Origin: Clostridia bacterium
GTDB lineage: Bacteria; Bacillota; Clostridia; Christensenellales; Aristaeellaceae
DNA length: 56,716 nucleotides
Assembly (NCBI GenBank): GCA_017550035.1
Contig: JAFYLS010000059.1
Span: 1-56,716 of the forward strand
Direction of reading: 5' to 3'
Shown: positions 40,189-50,000 of the stretch, piece by piece
How the letters are laid out: every line of letters starts with the position of its first letter
How positions within the stretch are numbered: position 1 is the first letter of the stretch
Notes under the pieces: generated by a model
Seen by the model: only the letters and a program-made list of their open reading frames with translations
Told to the model about the DNA's origin: nothing
Databases searched by the model: none
Translations under genes and position numbers: made by a program

Positions 40189-40802
40189 TGCGCAGGCTCA
40201 TCCTGCGGCTGCGCAGTGGTTTCAGGGGCGGGCACAGGCGTTACGCCCGCAGGAAATACATAAATCTTCACATTGGCGCCCACCGTGCCCACCAATTCTT
40301 CCGTATCGGGGTAAAGGGCGGTAAACACTGCGGTGGCGTCATATTCGCCGGGTTCCAGATGTTTTTGGAACTTGGCTTCCTGTATATAGTAGCCCGGGTC
40401 AATCAAACCCGTTCTGTAAATTTCATCGCCAGTTTCGTCCAGATACATGGTAACCTGCATGATATACCGGTTGGTCATATTGTTTTCAATACGCATCTGC
40501 GCCATGCCATCTTCTTCGGCAAGAATGGTGCTGGCAATGGAGATGCGGAACATGCCCTCTTCCACAATGCTGTTGAGGGCTTCCTGAATCTCTTCTTCCG
40601 TCATGAAGGTAAGAGATCCCTGCAGGGCTGCCGCTTCACGCTGACCGCCCTTCACCTGATTTTTCTGCATCGGCTGCAGATAGAGGAAATACAGCAGCAC
40701 ACCGCCCAGCAGCAACACAAAGCAGAGCAGCAGAATGATCACTGCAATAATCAGATTTTTATTATTCTTTTCCTGTTGCTTTTTTGCATTACGGCTGGCC
40801 AT
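40185..40802 (-). CDS. Single-pass membrane protein, paralog 2 of the surface locus
   Basis: 205 residues: Lys-rich start (MASRNAKKQQEKNNKN), one helix (LIIAVIILLLCFVLLLGGVLLYFLYL), then a stalk with TEEEIQEALNSIVEEGMF, which is close to TEEEIQAELNRVVEEGMF of the gene at 43050-43643. The beta domain (RISIASTILAEEDGMAQMRIENNMTNRYIMQVTMYL, LIDPGYYIQEAKFQKHLEPGEYDATAVFTAL) aligns with that paralog throughout. A Pro-Thr-rich tail (VPAPETTAQPQDEPAQ) follows. It is translationally coupled to the next membrane gene and follows the 266-residue secreted protein after two hairpins. The function is unknown. Confidence 0.7.
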   Translation of the reverse strand: MASRNAKKQQEKNNKNLIIAVIILLLCFVLLLGGVLLYFLYLQPMQKNQVKGGQREAAALQGSLTFMTEEEIQEALNSIVEEGMFRISIASTILAEEDGMAQMRIENNMTNRYIMQVTMYLDETGDEIYRTGLIDPGYYIQEAKFQKHLEPGEYDATAVFTALYPDTEELVGTVGANVKIYVFPAGVTPVPAPETTAQPQDEPAQ

Positions 40803-40847
40803 TTTCTTTCGTTCCTTTCAAAATACATTGCTTCCCCAAGAGGGCAA

Positions 40848-40910
40848 GGGGGAGGGCGGACGGAGACACGTCCTCCCCCCATAATTCTGCTTCTGCCATG
40901 GTTCAGAAGC
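40848..40910 (-). other. Two hairpins between the secreted-protein and membrane-protein genes
   Basis: GC-rich hairpin at 40848-40879 (GGGGGAGG/CCTCCCCC arms) and GCTTCTG/CAGAAGC at 40889-40910. Neither has a U tract. They may protect the upstream secreted-protein mRNA or lower downstream expression. Confidence 0.4.
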
Positions 40911-40927
40911 ACTGTTTGTTGTAATAG

Positions 40928-41728
40928 TTAGGGATTGGTTGCGGGAGCCTTGAACAGTTCAGAGGCATCAGTGATCTTCACACCCTTGGCATTGTAGGTA
41001 TCGATAGCAACGGTGTAGGTCACAGTCAGCAGCTTAACGCCCTTGGTGGTATCCATGCCCATGTCCTTATTATCTTCAACGATACGAGAAGTCACGAAGT
41101 TCAGTTTGCCGGTTTCCATTTCAACTTTCAGATTAGTGTCCCTACCGGTAGCATAATCATCACCTGCGTCGCTAGGCAGATAAATCAGACCTCTATTATC
41201 ATCAGATATATTATTAGCATGCAGGTCGTAAGTCACATCTTCAGTTCCAGTATAGGAAGGGTGCTGCTTCGTGCTGGACAGCTTAACCTTGTATTGATTT
41301 TCTCCCAGCGTGGCAGTATCCTTCGAAACCAGTGTCATAAGTCTTTCCTCTTCAATGACTCTTTCGATTTTGGTAACCACCAGATCAGCGGAAGAATGGT
41401 TGGTGATCTTGTATTCGGAGGGGCTGGTAGCCTTGCCGCCGTCGATGTTGGTCTTGAACACCAGCACGAGGGGAACGGTCACGTCGATCTGACCATCAGC
41501 ATCAACCTGCAGCCAGATTTCAGTGTGAACGGAAGGAGCAGCAGCAGTTTCAGTAGCGGTAGTAGAATCAGAATCATACCGAGAAATAATCTCTTCGTCG
41601 TTTTTCTCGTAGATGGTGATTTCTGCATTGACATCGGTAGTTACAGCAGATTCACCTTCAGTAGCCAACGCAGGGATAGCACTGAGCACCAGCACAAGAG
41701 CCAGGATCATGGAAAGCAGTTTCTTCAT
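40928..41728 (-). CDS. Small secreted beta-domain protein A of the surface locus
   Basis: 266 residues. Signal peptide MKKLLSMILALVLVLSAIPALA. The mature N-terminus (about 23-55) is variable and acidic; then SVHTEIWLQVDADGQIDVTVP leads into the shared domain: IDVTVPLVLVFKTNIDGG, YKITNHSSADLVVTKIE and, at the end, MDTTKGVKLLTVTYTVAID. The same blocks occur in the product at 42049-42771 and at the C-terminus of the giant protein. The VTVP/ITNxS pattern is typical of a beta-sandwich seen in Bacillota surface proteins. No anchor is visible. AAAAGGAG precedes the ATG. It may pack against the giant protein or form fibres (inference). Confidence 0.7.
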   Translation of the reverse strand: MKKLLSMILALVLVLSAIPALATEGESAVTTDVNAEITIYEKNDEEIISRYDSDSTTATETAAAPSVHTEIWLQVDADGQIDVTVPLVLVFKTNIDGGKATSPSEYKITNHSSADLVVTKIERVIEEERLMTLVSKDTATLGENQYKVKLSSTKQHPSYTGTEDVTYDLHANNISDDNRGLIYLPSDAGDDYATGRDTNLKVEMETGKLNFVTSRIVEDNKDMGMDTTKGVKLLTVTYTVAIDTYNAKGVKITDASELFKAPATNP

Positions 41729-42048
41729 TTTAGTTTCTCCTTTTCTGAATATTATGTGTTCCGGCGCTTAACCGGCAAAGCCACTCCGCTCCGTCGGAAG
41801 GGCTTAAGTATCTATGCTTGACAGCCGGGCAGCGCTTGCTGCCCCGGACTGTAGAGCACTGTGGAACGAATTTTACCGCTTTTTAGCCGGCAAAACCGTA
41901 CACCGGGGATAAGCACAAGGGCCTCTCCCCTGCTGAATGCTGCAAACCGCACATCCTTTTACCGATGCACCATCTACATACGATTCGCTTTATTCACAAC
42001 TGCACCTGTTCCATGGATTTGAAGTGCAGCAGCGATCAATGAATGATA
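41729..42048 (-). other. 320-base intergenic region with GC-rich palindromes and a possible promoter
   Basis: Contains two similar segments on the minus strand, ACGGTTTTGCCGGCTAAAAA (near 41900-41881) and GTGGCTTTGCCGGTTAAG (near 41783-41766). Between them is a strong hairpin (CAGTCCGGGGCAGC...GCTGCCCGGCTG, about 41822-41852). A weak promoter (TTGCCG at 41778, 18-bp spacer, TAATAT at 41754) overlaps the second segment. No terminator U tract, no coding sequence and no known riboswitch consensus were seen. Confidence 0.4.
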
Positions 42049-42771
42049 TCAGTTGCCAGAGGGAGCAGCCGTGGTGATGGTTTCACCCACACCCTTTCTG
42101 GTATCGATGGCAACCGTGTACTTCACAGTAAACAACTTCACACCCTTGGTGGCATCCAGTTCACCGTTCACATGCTTCGTCACAAAGGACAAGGGACCGG
42201 TGGCCATTTCAATCGGAATATGGGTGCCCGTACCAACAGGCAGGTTCGCAATTGCCACCATATTACCGGCAGGCACAACTTTACCGCCAGCTACGCCCAA
42301 GTCATAGAACCACAGAGTGAAGCCATCCAGCATAGTCATTACGCGAGCAACATAAGTATCTGTTGCCAAAGACTGCTCGGTAATATCATCAGCATCCACT
42401 TCCTCAAGAGCCACCAATTCCATATTAGAGTCGGCTGCTTCTGTCACCTGCATTTCGGTAATCAGCAATTCCGCAGTAGAATTGTTTTTAAAAGTGTAAG
42501 TATCGGGCGCTTCCGCATAACCGCCATCGATGTTGGTTTCAAACACCAGCACCAGGGGCACGGTCACGTTGATCTGACCTTTGGCACGCACACGCAGCCA
42601 GACTTCCGTTTCAAGGGAAGGATCTTCGCCGTCTGCAGGAGTTGCATTGTAGGTAGACAGAATGTCCTGCCCGTCGTTCTTATAGACTTCGAACTCAGCA
42701 TTTTCTGCCAAAGCAACCGCGCAGCAAAGTGCCAACACCAGAGCCAGAACCAGAGGTATCCATCTCTTCAT
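42049..42771 (-). CDS. Small secreted beta-domain protein B of the surface locus
   Basis: 240 residues. Signal peptide MKRWIPLVLALVLALCCAVALA. Then ENAEFEVYKNDGQDILSTYN, SLETEVWLRVRAKGQINVTVP and the shared domain: INVTVPLVLVFETNIDGG, YTFKNNSTAELLITEMQV, GPLSFVTKHVNGELDATKGVK and LFTVKYTVAIDT. It is a clear paralog of protein A (40928-41728) and matches the last 140 residues of the giant protein. No membrane anchor or sorting signal is present. GAGGAAAC precedes the ATG. It follows the 55-codon remnant of a third domain copy. Its function is inferred only from context. Confidence 0.7.
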   Translation of the reverse strand: MKRWIPLVLALVLALCCAVALAENAEFEVYKNDGQDILSTYNATPADGEDPSLETEVWLRVRAKGQINVTVPLVLVFETNIDGGYAEAPDTYTFKNNSTAELLITEMQVTEAADSNMELVALEEVDADDITEQSLATDTYVARVMTMLDGFTLWFYDLGVAGGKVVPAGNMVAIANLPVGTGTHIPIEMATGPLSFVTKHVNGELDATKGVKLFTVKYTVAIDTRKGVGETITTAAPSGN

Positions 42772-42870
42772 TTTAGTTTCCTCACTTTCCGATTTAATCT
42801 TCTACGCATTCGGCGTTATAGAATTCTTTGTCAGATACAGCATTCCATCATCAGCTGACATTGTTAATGG

Positions 42871-43038
42871 TCAGGTTCCGATCCGGAAATAATGCTGATC
42901 CTGCGCAGGCATCGGACTGTCCTTCAGCATCACCTGTACTTCCGCCACAGCAAGGCCGACAGTGGAATGGTTGGTGATACCGTAGGATACAGGCGCATCT
43001 GCATAATCGCCGCCAATGTCCGCTTCAAATTCCCGCAC
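42871..43038 (-). pseudogene. 55-codon remnant of the VTVP/ITNxS beta-domain
   Basis: After the stop of the 197-residue membrane protein, the minus strand encodes a separate frame beginning GTG at 43038 (AAAGGAG six bases upstream, created by that gene's end). It reads VREFEADIGGDYADAPVSYG, then ITNHSTVGLAVAEVQV, then a stop at 42871. It aligns with the VFETNIDGGYAEAPDTYTF..NNSTAELLITEMQV part of protein B, but lacks the signal peptide, the VTVP strand and the C-terminal blocks. I read it as a decayed paralog; a translated small protein is possible. Confidence 0.6.
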
Positions 43039-43049
43039 CAACGGCTCCT

Positions 43050-43643
43050 TTACGGTTCTTCCGTCACAGTAACGGGAATATAGCCGTTTTCATCGGGGAT
43101 ATACAGCTTGATCTGCGCACCGGCCTGACCGAACAGCTGCATTTCTTCCTGCGTAATGGCAGAGAAGATGGCCGTTACATCATATTCGCCGGGAGGAAGC
43201 TGCTTGTCCAGCGTGATATATTCCACAGAATAACCCGGGCGGATCAATTTACCGGAATAAATCTTTTCCCAGGTATCCGTCAGGAAGATATCCACCTGCA
43301 TGTGATAGCGATTAGCTGCAATATTTTCGATACGGGCCTGTCCCTGACCGCCGGGACCATCAAACACAATCGAGCTGGCAATGGAGATGTTGAACATCCC
43401 CTCCTCCACCACACGGTTCAGCTCCGCCTGAATTTCTTCTTCAGTCATCTGCTGAATGCGGCCTTCCAGTGCTTCTGTGTCGAACTGATACAGTTCAAAT
43501 GCGGCCTTCTGCTGGCCCATGTACCAGAAATAGGTGCCCACACCTGCCATAATCAGAAGGAGGAGGCAGATAAGGAGGATGACCCACCACTTCCGTTTGT
43601 CTTTTTTAACCACGGGGGCATTGCTTGGTTCCTGCATGTTCAT
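43050..43643 (-). CDS. Single-pass membrane protein, paralog 1 of the surface locus
   Basis: 197 residues. Cytoplasmic start MNMQEPSNAPVVKKDKRK, one transmembrane helix (WWVILLICLLLLIMAGVGTYFWYM), a stalk with TEEEIQAELNRVVEEGMF and an extracytoplasmic beta domain (NISIASSIVFDGPGGQGQARIENI...RYHMQVDIFL, IRPGYSVEYITLDKQLPPGEYDVTAIFSA, QIKLYIPDENGYIPVTVTEEP). It aligns over its length with the product at 40185-40802. Its ATG lies 6 bases after the giant gene's stop with the ribosome site AAAGGAGG overlapping that stop, so it is coupled to the giant protein. This suggests a dedicated membrane partner. Confidence 0.72.
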   Translation of the reverse strand: MNMQEPSNAPVVKKDKRKWWVILLICLLLLIMAGVGTYFWYMGQQKAAFELYQFDTEALEGRIQQMTEEEIQAELNRVVEEGMFNISIASSIVFDGPGGQGQARIENIAANRYHMQVDIFLTDTWEKIYSGKLIRPGYSVEYITLDKQLPPGEYDVTAIFSAITQEEMQLFGQAGAQIKLYIPDENGYIPVTVTEEP

Positions 43644-43649
43644 CCTCCT

Positions 43650-44085
43650 TTAGTTCCCCTGAGCCCCTCCCGGAGAATCGCTCTCCGGGATGCTCAGGAC
43701 GTAGGTGATATTAGCCATCTGCACGCCCATGCTGTCATCCTGCTTGGTAACAAAGGACAGCGGGCTGATCTCGATGGATTCAAGCGGGTTATAAGTGTCA
43801 CCTGCCGGCAGATCGTGGTATTCCCAATCGGGATCAAGCTTGATGCGATACGAGTTGATCAGCGTGCTCACATCATCATCTGCATCGGCATACGCCATGG
43901 AGATGCCACCATACTCAATCCCCAGGTTTTCAATTTCCAGATCCATCAGCTGCACACGGGTGGAAGAATCATTGCTGATCGCATAGGCACTTCCGTCAAA
44001 TTCTGCCGTACCGCCGTCAATGCCCGTATCCACTACCAATACCAGCGGGACGGAAACGTTCAGCTGGCAGGGAATGCGCACAATG
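43650..44085 (-). other. Shared C-terminal domain of the giant protein
   Basis: Encodes LNVSVPLVLVVDTGIDGG, YAISNDSSTRVQLMDLEIEN, and ISPLSFVTKQDDSMGVQM followed by ANITYVLSIPES; each block aligns in order with the two small secreted proteins of the operon. Candidate docking or polymerisation domain. Confidence 0.7.
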
Positions 44086-47000
44086 GTCACCGTCAGGATG
44101 ATCTTGTCTGCACTCTCCCTAACAGGATCCGTTGCAAACACGAAGGTGTACGTGCCTGCCGTGCCGGGCACCGTAATGGCGTTGGCATTGTAGAGTTTCA
44201 GCGTGATTTGAGTATCCTGCGTAACGCTGCCAAGCGCTGTGGTCTTTGCGATATCCTGAACATCGCCCTTGCTTTCCCCATCAATGAACAGTTCAAAGGC
44301 AAAGGTGCTGTTGGCATAGGTACTGGTCGCGGTTTTCTGCTTATCGCGCATATCGGACAAACTACCCAGCGTCAGACCGGAAGAGGGCGTCACGCTGATC
44401 AGGTACAGCGGCTTGTTCCTGGGTGCCGGTTTCCCTGCCTCAAAGGCGAAGGTGTAGGCATGCTTTTCATCAGCGCCGTGAGCATGTGTACTTTCACAGG
44501 CGGTAAGCGTTTCTTCGCCGGTATAGTCACGGATGATGGACACCGTCACATCCTCTGCAGGCATGATGAAGCTGTAGCCGTCGCCGTCCGGGCTGACAAA
44601 GCCATTCTCCACCCACGCGTCAATGTGCATTGCTGCACCGGTTCCGCGCTGGATATACACTCTGCCTGCATCGCCGGTGATATACACCATGGAGCGGTAC
44701 AGAATGCTTTCCTGATCGTCATCAACCGTTGCAATATCGGCATCCTGATTAGTCAGATACACCAATTGGGCTTCTTCACGTGCCTCTTCATCGCTGAACA
44801 GGTTGTAGGAATTGCGCAAGTAATCGCTTTCCAGCGTAACCTTGCCTGCATTATCCGCAGACAGCGGGAAGGTGAATGTGCCATTCTCCCAGGCCAAATC
44901 GCCGTAATGCCAGACGGCATTCCAGGAGAAACCTTCAATGGAAGGTACATCTGCCGCATTGGGCAAGGCGCTTCCGTAAGGCACGTCTTCCACCGTCAGG
45001 GTGTAATCACCCGACGCATACGCAAAGTCCTTTTCGTCAATGATCAGCGGCACATCAACGGGATTATCGGGAACTTTCGCCACGTATGTCAGATCATACA
45101 GGGTGGGAACCAGGTTGATGGTTGCATCCACCGTCAGGCTCTGATTTTCAACAGTGAGGAATGTAAATTTGACCAGCAGATCTTCATAGGTCTTTGTCTG
45201 GGAAATCACAGAAGAATGATACATGGTCAATTTTATCTGCCAATCCTTCGTAACTGCATAATCTACAGAAAGAGTGCCAGATTCTCCTGTCAGCCACTGA
45301 GCATAACGCGTTGTACCGGCCGCATCCACCAATTCCATGTGGATAGCCGCCGTATCATTGGCAGTATAGGTTGCAGTGCCATGTTTCCAGGAGGGATTGA
45401 AGCGGTTTGCATCCATTTCAGTTCTATCCACCAAATGGAAACCTTCAGGCAAGGTTACTGTATACTGAACTTTGCCTTCCTTGATGCTGCCGGGCACTTT
45501 ACCCAGGGCAAAGACTTCGTTGATCAACGGATTGGATGTAGCGTTCAGTTCATAAGGAAGAACCGCCTGAGCCGCATACACCGTGTAGACATTGATGTCA
45601 AAGTCGCCATTGTTGGTAGCTGTGCTCTTGTAAGTATCCAGCTTGTTGTAATACGTGGTTTCATCCGGGAATGCTTCGCCGCTTTCCGGGAAGATCATCC
45701 GCCAGCCGGTCAAAGAATAGCCGGCCTTGGTCAGTTCTGCATTGCCTGCATACTGTGCAGGATAATCCACATATTCATTGATAGGTCCGTAATGCAGTAC
45801 CTTCTCATGCACGGTGTCGTTTTCATCCACATACCGTTCAATGAACACCAGTGCGCGTTCACGATACACAGCATAGCCGATGATCTTCGTTCTGTTCGGA
45901 TAGTCCGGCACTGCGCTCAGCACATCGGTATAGCCATTCTGATATTCCACATAAGGAATACGGAATGCATAACCGGGATAGAACAGGCAGTCCGCGTTGA
46001 TGATATGGTTGACGACCTCTGCATAATCCTGATAGGTGCTGTAGCCCTCAGAGCCCTTCTGAGCATCGCCGGGATCCAGGGGATCAAAGGTGAAGCCCAG
46101 CATATATCTGCGATTCGCGTCCGTGTTGCTATCGCTCGAATTCTTGCTCAACGCATACATATCCTCATGGGCAGGCCATGCAACTATTGGGTTCGTCGAA
46201 TACTTGATCACAGTATCGACAGTGACGCTTTTCTCACCAACTTTGCCGTCATCACGGTTCCAGCCATATCCGTCATAATAGTCATTGTATGTCGGATGAT
46301 CCTTTACGGGCTCATACAGTACGAACTGATACCTATTGGCATTCCATGCTGCATACAGGTGAATATCCGTAGACGTCGGATACCGGAGGGCAGCGCCGTA
46401 ACTCTTGCTGGCAGATTGACGCGCGACCGCAGCCGCTGCATCCGCTTCCGTCAGATACCAGCCGTAGAACGTGTAGCCCAAACGCTGCACGTCGTGTCGA
46501 TAGTCATCGGAAGCAAATTCAAATCCATCACGCACGTCATGCTCCGCACTTTCATCGACCTTTGTACTGAGAATGCTGACGGTCATATCACCGCAGCTGC
46601 ACTTAAGCTGTGAACCGGTGATGACATTAACATCCGTTCTCGAGGTTGTATCACCGATGGTGTAGCCGGGGAATGCTTCAGCATGCACATCTTCCACATT
46701 CAGCATGTCCATGTCCGTAGCATAGTTGGCCACGGGGAACCAGCCGCCGTTGGCGTGGAAGTGGTAGTTGACGCCCTGATACACAGGTGTGAGGGTGATG
46801 CTGGGGGCACCCGCTGCCGTCCACACGCCGTCCGCCGTCTTCGTAACAGGTGCGGCGATGGGCAGTGCAGTACCCATAGATGCAATGTTATACAACGTCT
46901 CTGCAGAAACCGCAGTAGCATTGTTCCACTGCCAGCCGGTAAAGGCATTGCCGGCCTTCCATGCAGCAGGCAGCGTACCGACTGCTTCGCTTTCGGCCAC

Positions 47001-50000
47001 CCAATTGCCGTTAGCGTTCTGGGTTACATAGGTCATGCTGCCGATCGGCGCATCATAGGTGACGATGGCGTAGCGTTTTTCAACCGCAGCCGCGTTATTC
47101 GCAGGCTGACTGCCATCCTTCGTGGTGGTATTGCCGCTCAGTGCATCAAAGGCAACAAGGAACTGCATGGGTTCCCACTTGGCGTAGAAGGTCATGCTGC
47201 CCTGAGGCTTCATGTCCTGCTCCAGTTTGGTCAGCCCGTCTGCAGCATACCAGCCCTCGAAGTAGTAGCCGGGAGCAGCAGCCTGCGCCAATTCACCACC
47301 GGTAACAAAGCCGGGTGCCGCGCTGATATCCTGACCAATTTCGATGGAAGCAGTCCAGGTCATTCCGGACTTGCCCGCATCGATAAACGCCGCATTCACA
47401 GGAATGCCGTTGTTCACATTCAGATCCAGCGTGAGGAACAAGCGGCGCAATGCCGTCTGGTCCACGATCAGTTCGATTGTCGCTTCTGCATAATCGTCAG
47501 ACAGCTTCGTCAGCTGACCACTTTCCTGCTTCGCCTTATACAGTTCATAGATGCCGGTGAGCACTTCATACACCGCAACATCCGTATAGTCATGTTCGTT
47601 GTACTTTACCAGAGATACGCACTGGGAATTGAAATTGAAGTCCGTTTCCAGTTTCAGGTTCGGCACGATATCCTTGGAACCATAAGGCAGGGTTACGGTA
47701 TGACGGAATGTAAAGGTCTGCGCCTCTTCATTCCAGAAGCCTTCGATACCATTGCGTTCTTCAGCAAACACATCGGGCTTATTCTCCCATGCCGGCAGCG
47801 TAGAAGGCGCGATAACAGAGAATTTAACCGTGTCAAACTCCCAATCGGCATAGACGACATAACCATTGGCATGATTGACGGGCAAGCCTTCCTTAGGTAC
47901 AGGCTCAGTCAGCGCTTCATCCATATACCAGCCCTTGAACACGCGGCCGCGCCATTGTGCATCTGCCAGTGTAAAGGCGCCTTCACCGTCGGGATCATAG
48001 ATGTAAGTATTATCGTTTTCGTTGATAATTTCGTAGTTATCCGGGTACGCAAACTTGTCCTCGTTCAAAACATAAACGATGGACTTTCGGGCTGTACCGT
48101 GGATATTGGTCTTGGAGAGGGCACCGATGCTGCAGTCACCGCTGGAAGAGGGATCCTTACCGTAATCTCGGCCAATCCACAGACCGGTATCTTCTTTATT
48201 CCCGCTGACAATCATATCCGCAGTTTCACCCTTGCCGGGATTCACATATGCAGAATATGCGTACACATGAGCGTTCTCAATGGTCAGGGTGCTGCCGGAC
48301 AAAAGCAACTTGTCCACACGGACATTCACCTTTTCCGGTTTTTCAGCCACATCATCGCCATTGTAGGGATTATCGTAGTATTCCTTCCCCACACCGGTGA
48401 TGGTAATGGTGCCGCCGTGATCCGCCGTCAGATTATGGACGTGCACGCCCACATCTTCGCCGCTGATTTCCACGGTACCATAAGGCGCTGCGATGGAGCC
48501 GTTCACCTTCGTATCATCCGGCGTTGCAGACATATTGCAATCCTCGGTATGTTCCACTTTACCCGTACCGGTAATGCTGACTGCAACAGGATCCACCTTG
48601 CTCTGATACGTCAGATAGGTGTTCACCAGATTTTCGGGCACACCCAATACAGCGCCGGGCGCCAGGTTCACCTGACCAGCGGTCACGTTCACCTCGGCAC
48701 TCACACCGCCCAGATAACCATCTGCCGCCACATTCACCTGACCGCCGGCAACCGTGATGGTATTGTTGATATCCGCATTTACGGCGCTTTCATAAATGCT
48801 GAAGGTGGTGAATTTGTCTTCGTCGTTCTTGGGAATACGGTTTTCAATACCATAGACCAGACCGAAAGTACCAATGTACTTTGCAGTCATTTCACCGCCA
48901 TTGATAGTGATCCTGGCATTGGCATCGCCGCCGATGAACTGCTCTGCGGTCACACTGCCGCCGTTCACCGTCATCTGACCGGTGGTAACAAGTCCCTTGC
49001 CCTGCCGCAGGTTTTCAAGCACATTGGTTTTATCAAGTGCGCTAAGGGTCAGGAAACCGGAAACAACAATGTTATCGGCATATACTTCACTGTTGCCGCT
49101 CACCGTCAGATCCGGGCAGATCATGATCGTACTGCTGCCATCATCTTCGATGCGCACAGTACTGTCCTGAACGTCCAGCGTCTTGAACACCATGCGGTAG
49201 GTGCTGTTGTAAGCAGACCCATTCTTCATCACAAAGCTGTTGGGCTGCTGGTCGTAATCCATGAAGAATCTGTTGGGCGAAGAACGAGTGTATTCAGGCT
49301 TCCAAGTCAGTGTATAGGTGGAATTGTCCATCACCACATTCTTCACGCCGTTAAAGAAGCTTCTGCAATCGCCTTCGTCAGAACCCACCGCCTGTTTGAT
49401 GGTGGTGTCCTTCACCGTCATATTGGTGATGCCGTAGTTGATATATTCACTGGTATAGATATGCGCCACGTATTCAAGGTAGGTATCAGTCAACTGAACA
49501 TTACCAATATTTTTGGCAAACAGACTGTAAATATGTTCGCGGTTATTGATCATGGTACAGTTGTCCATCTTGAACACAGCGTTGGCACTGGGACTGCCCG
49601 CATGCACAAACGGACTTCTGAAGGGATACAGCAGACGCAGATCCTTCAGCGTAATATCACCGGCTTCGCCGCTGAGCGTACCAATCGAATAGTTTACGCC
49701 CTGACCGGCAGTCTGATAAATGTACAGCACGTCAGAACTGGACAGGTCTTCAGTCCGTCCGTTTGTCCCCTTCTTACCCTGAATATGGATGCTGGAGCCC
49801 TTGGGCACATAGGTATGAACCAACTGCACCAGACCATCCACCGTCAGTTCTGCATTGACACCCAGACCCACTTCATTGCGCTCAGTTTCCGAACCGGAAC
49901 CATTCTGCAGGATCATCCCAATGGATATATTACGCGTGAAACCAACAGGATTGGCTTCAAAACGGAGATAATTCTGGGTCATCTGCTCGTTTGTCAGGTC

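Noticed and set aside
41729..42048. Possible c-di-GMP or other known riboswitch before the secreted protein gene
   Set aside because: GCAAAGCC-like pieces occur only on the + strand, facing away from the gene, and the rest of the consensus is missing.
43650..43760. Search for an LPXTG or membrane anchor at the end of the giant protein
   Set aside because: The C-terminus ends in a polar Gly/Ser/Pro-containing tail (SIPESDSPGGAQGN) with no hydrophobic stretch or basic tail.
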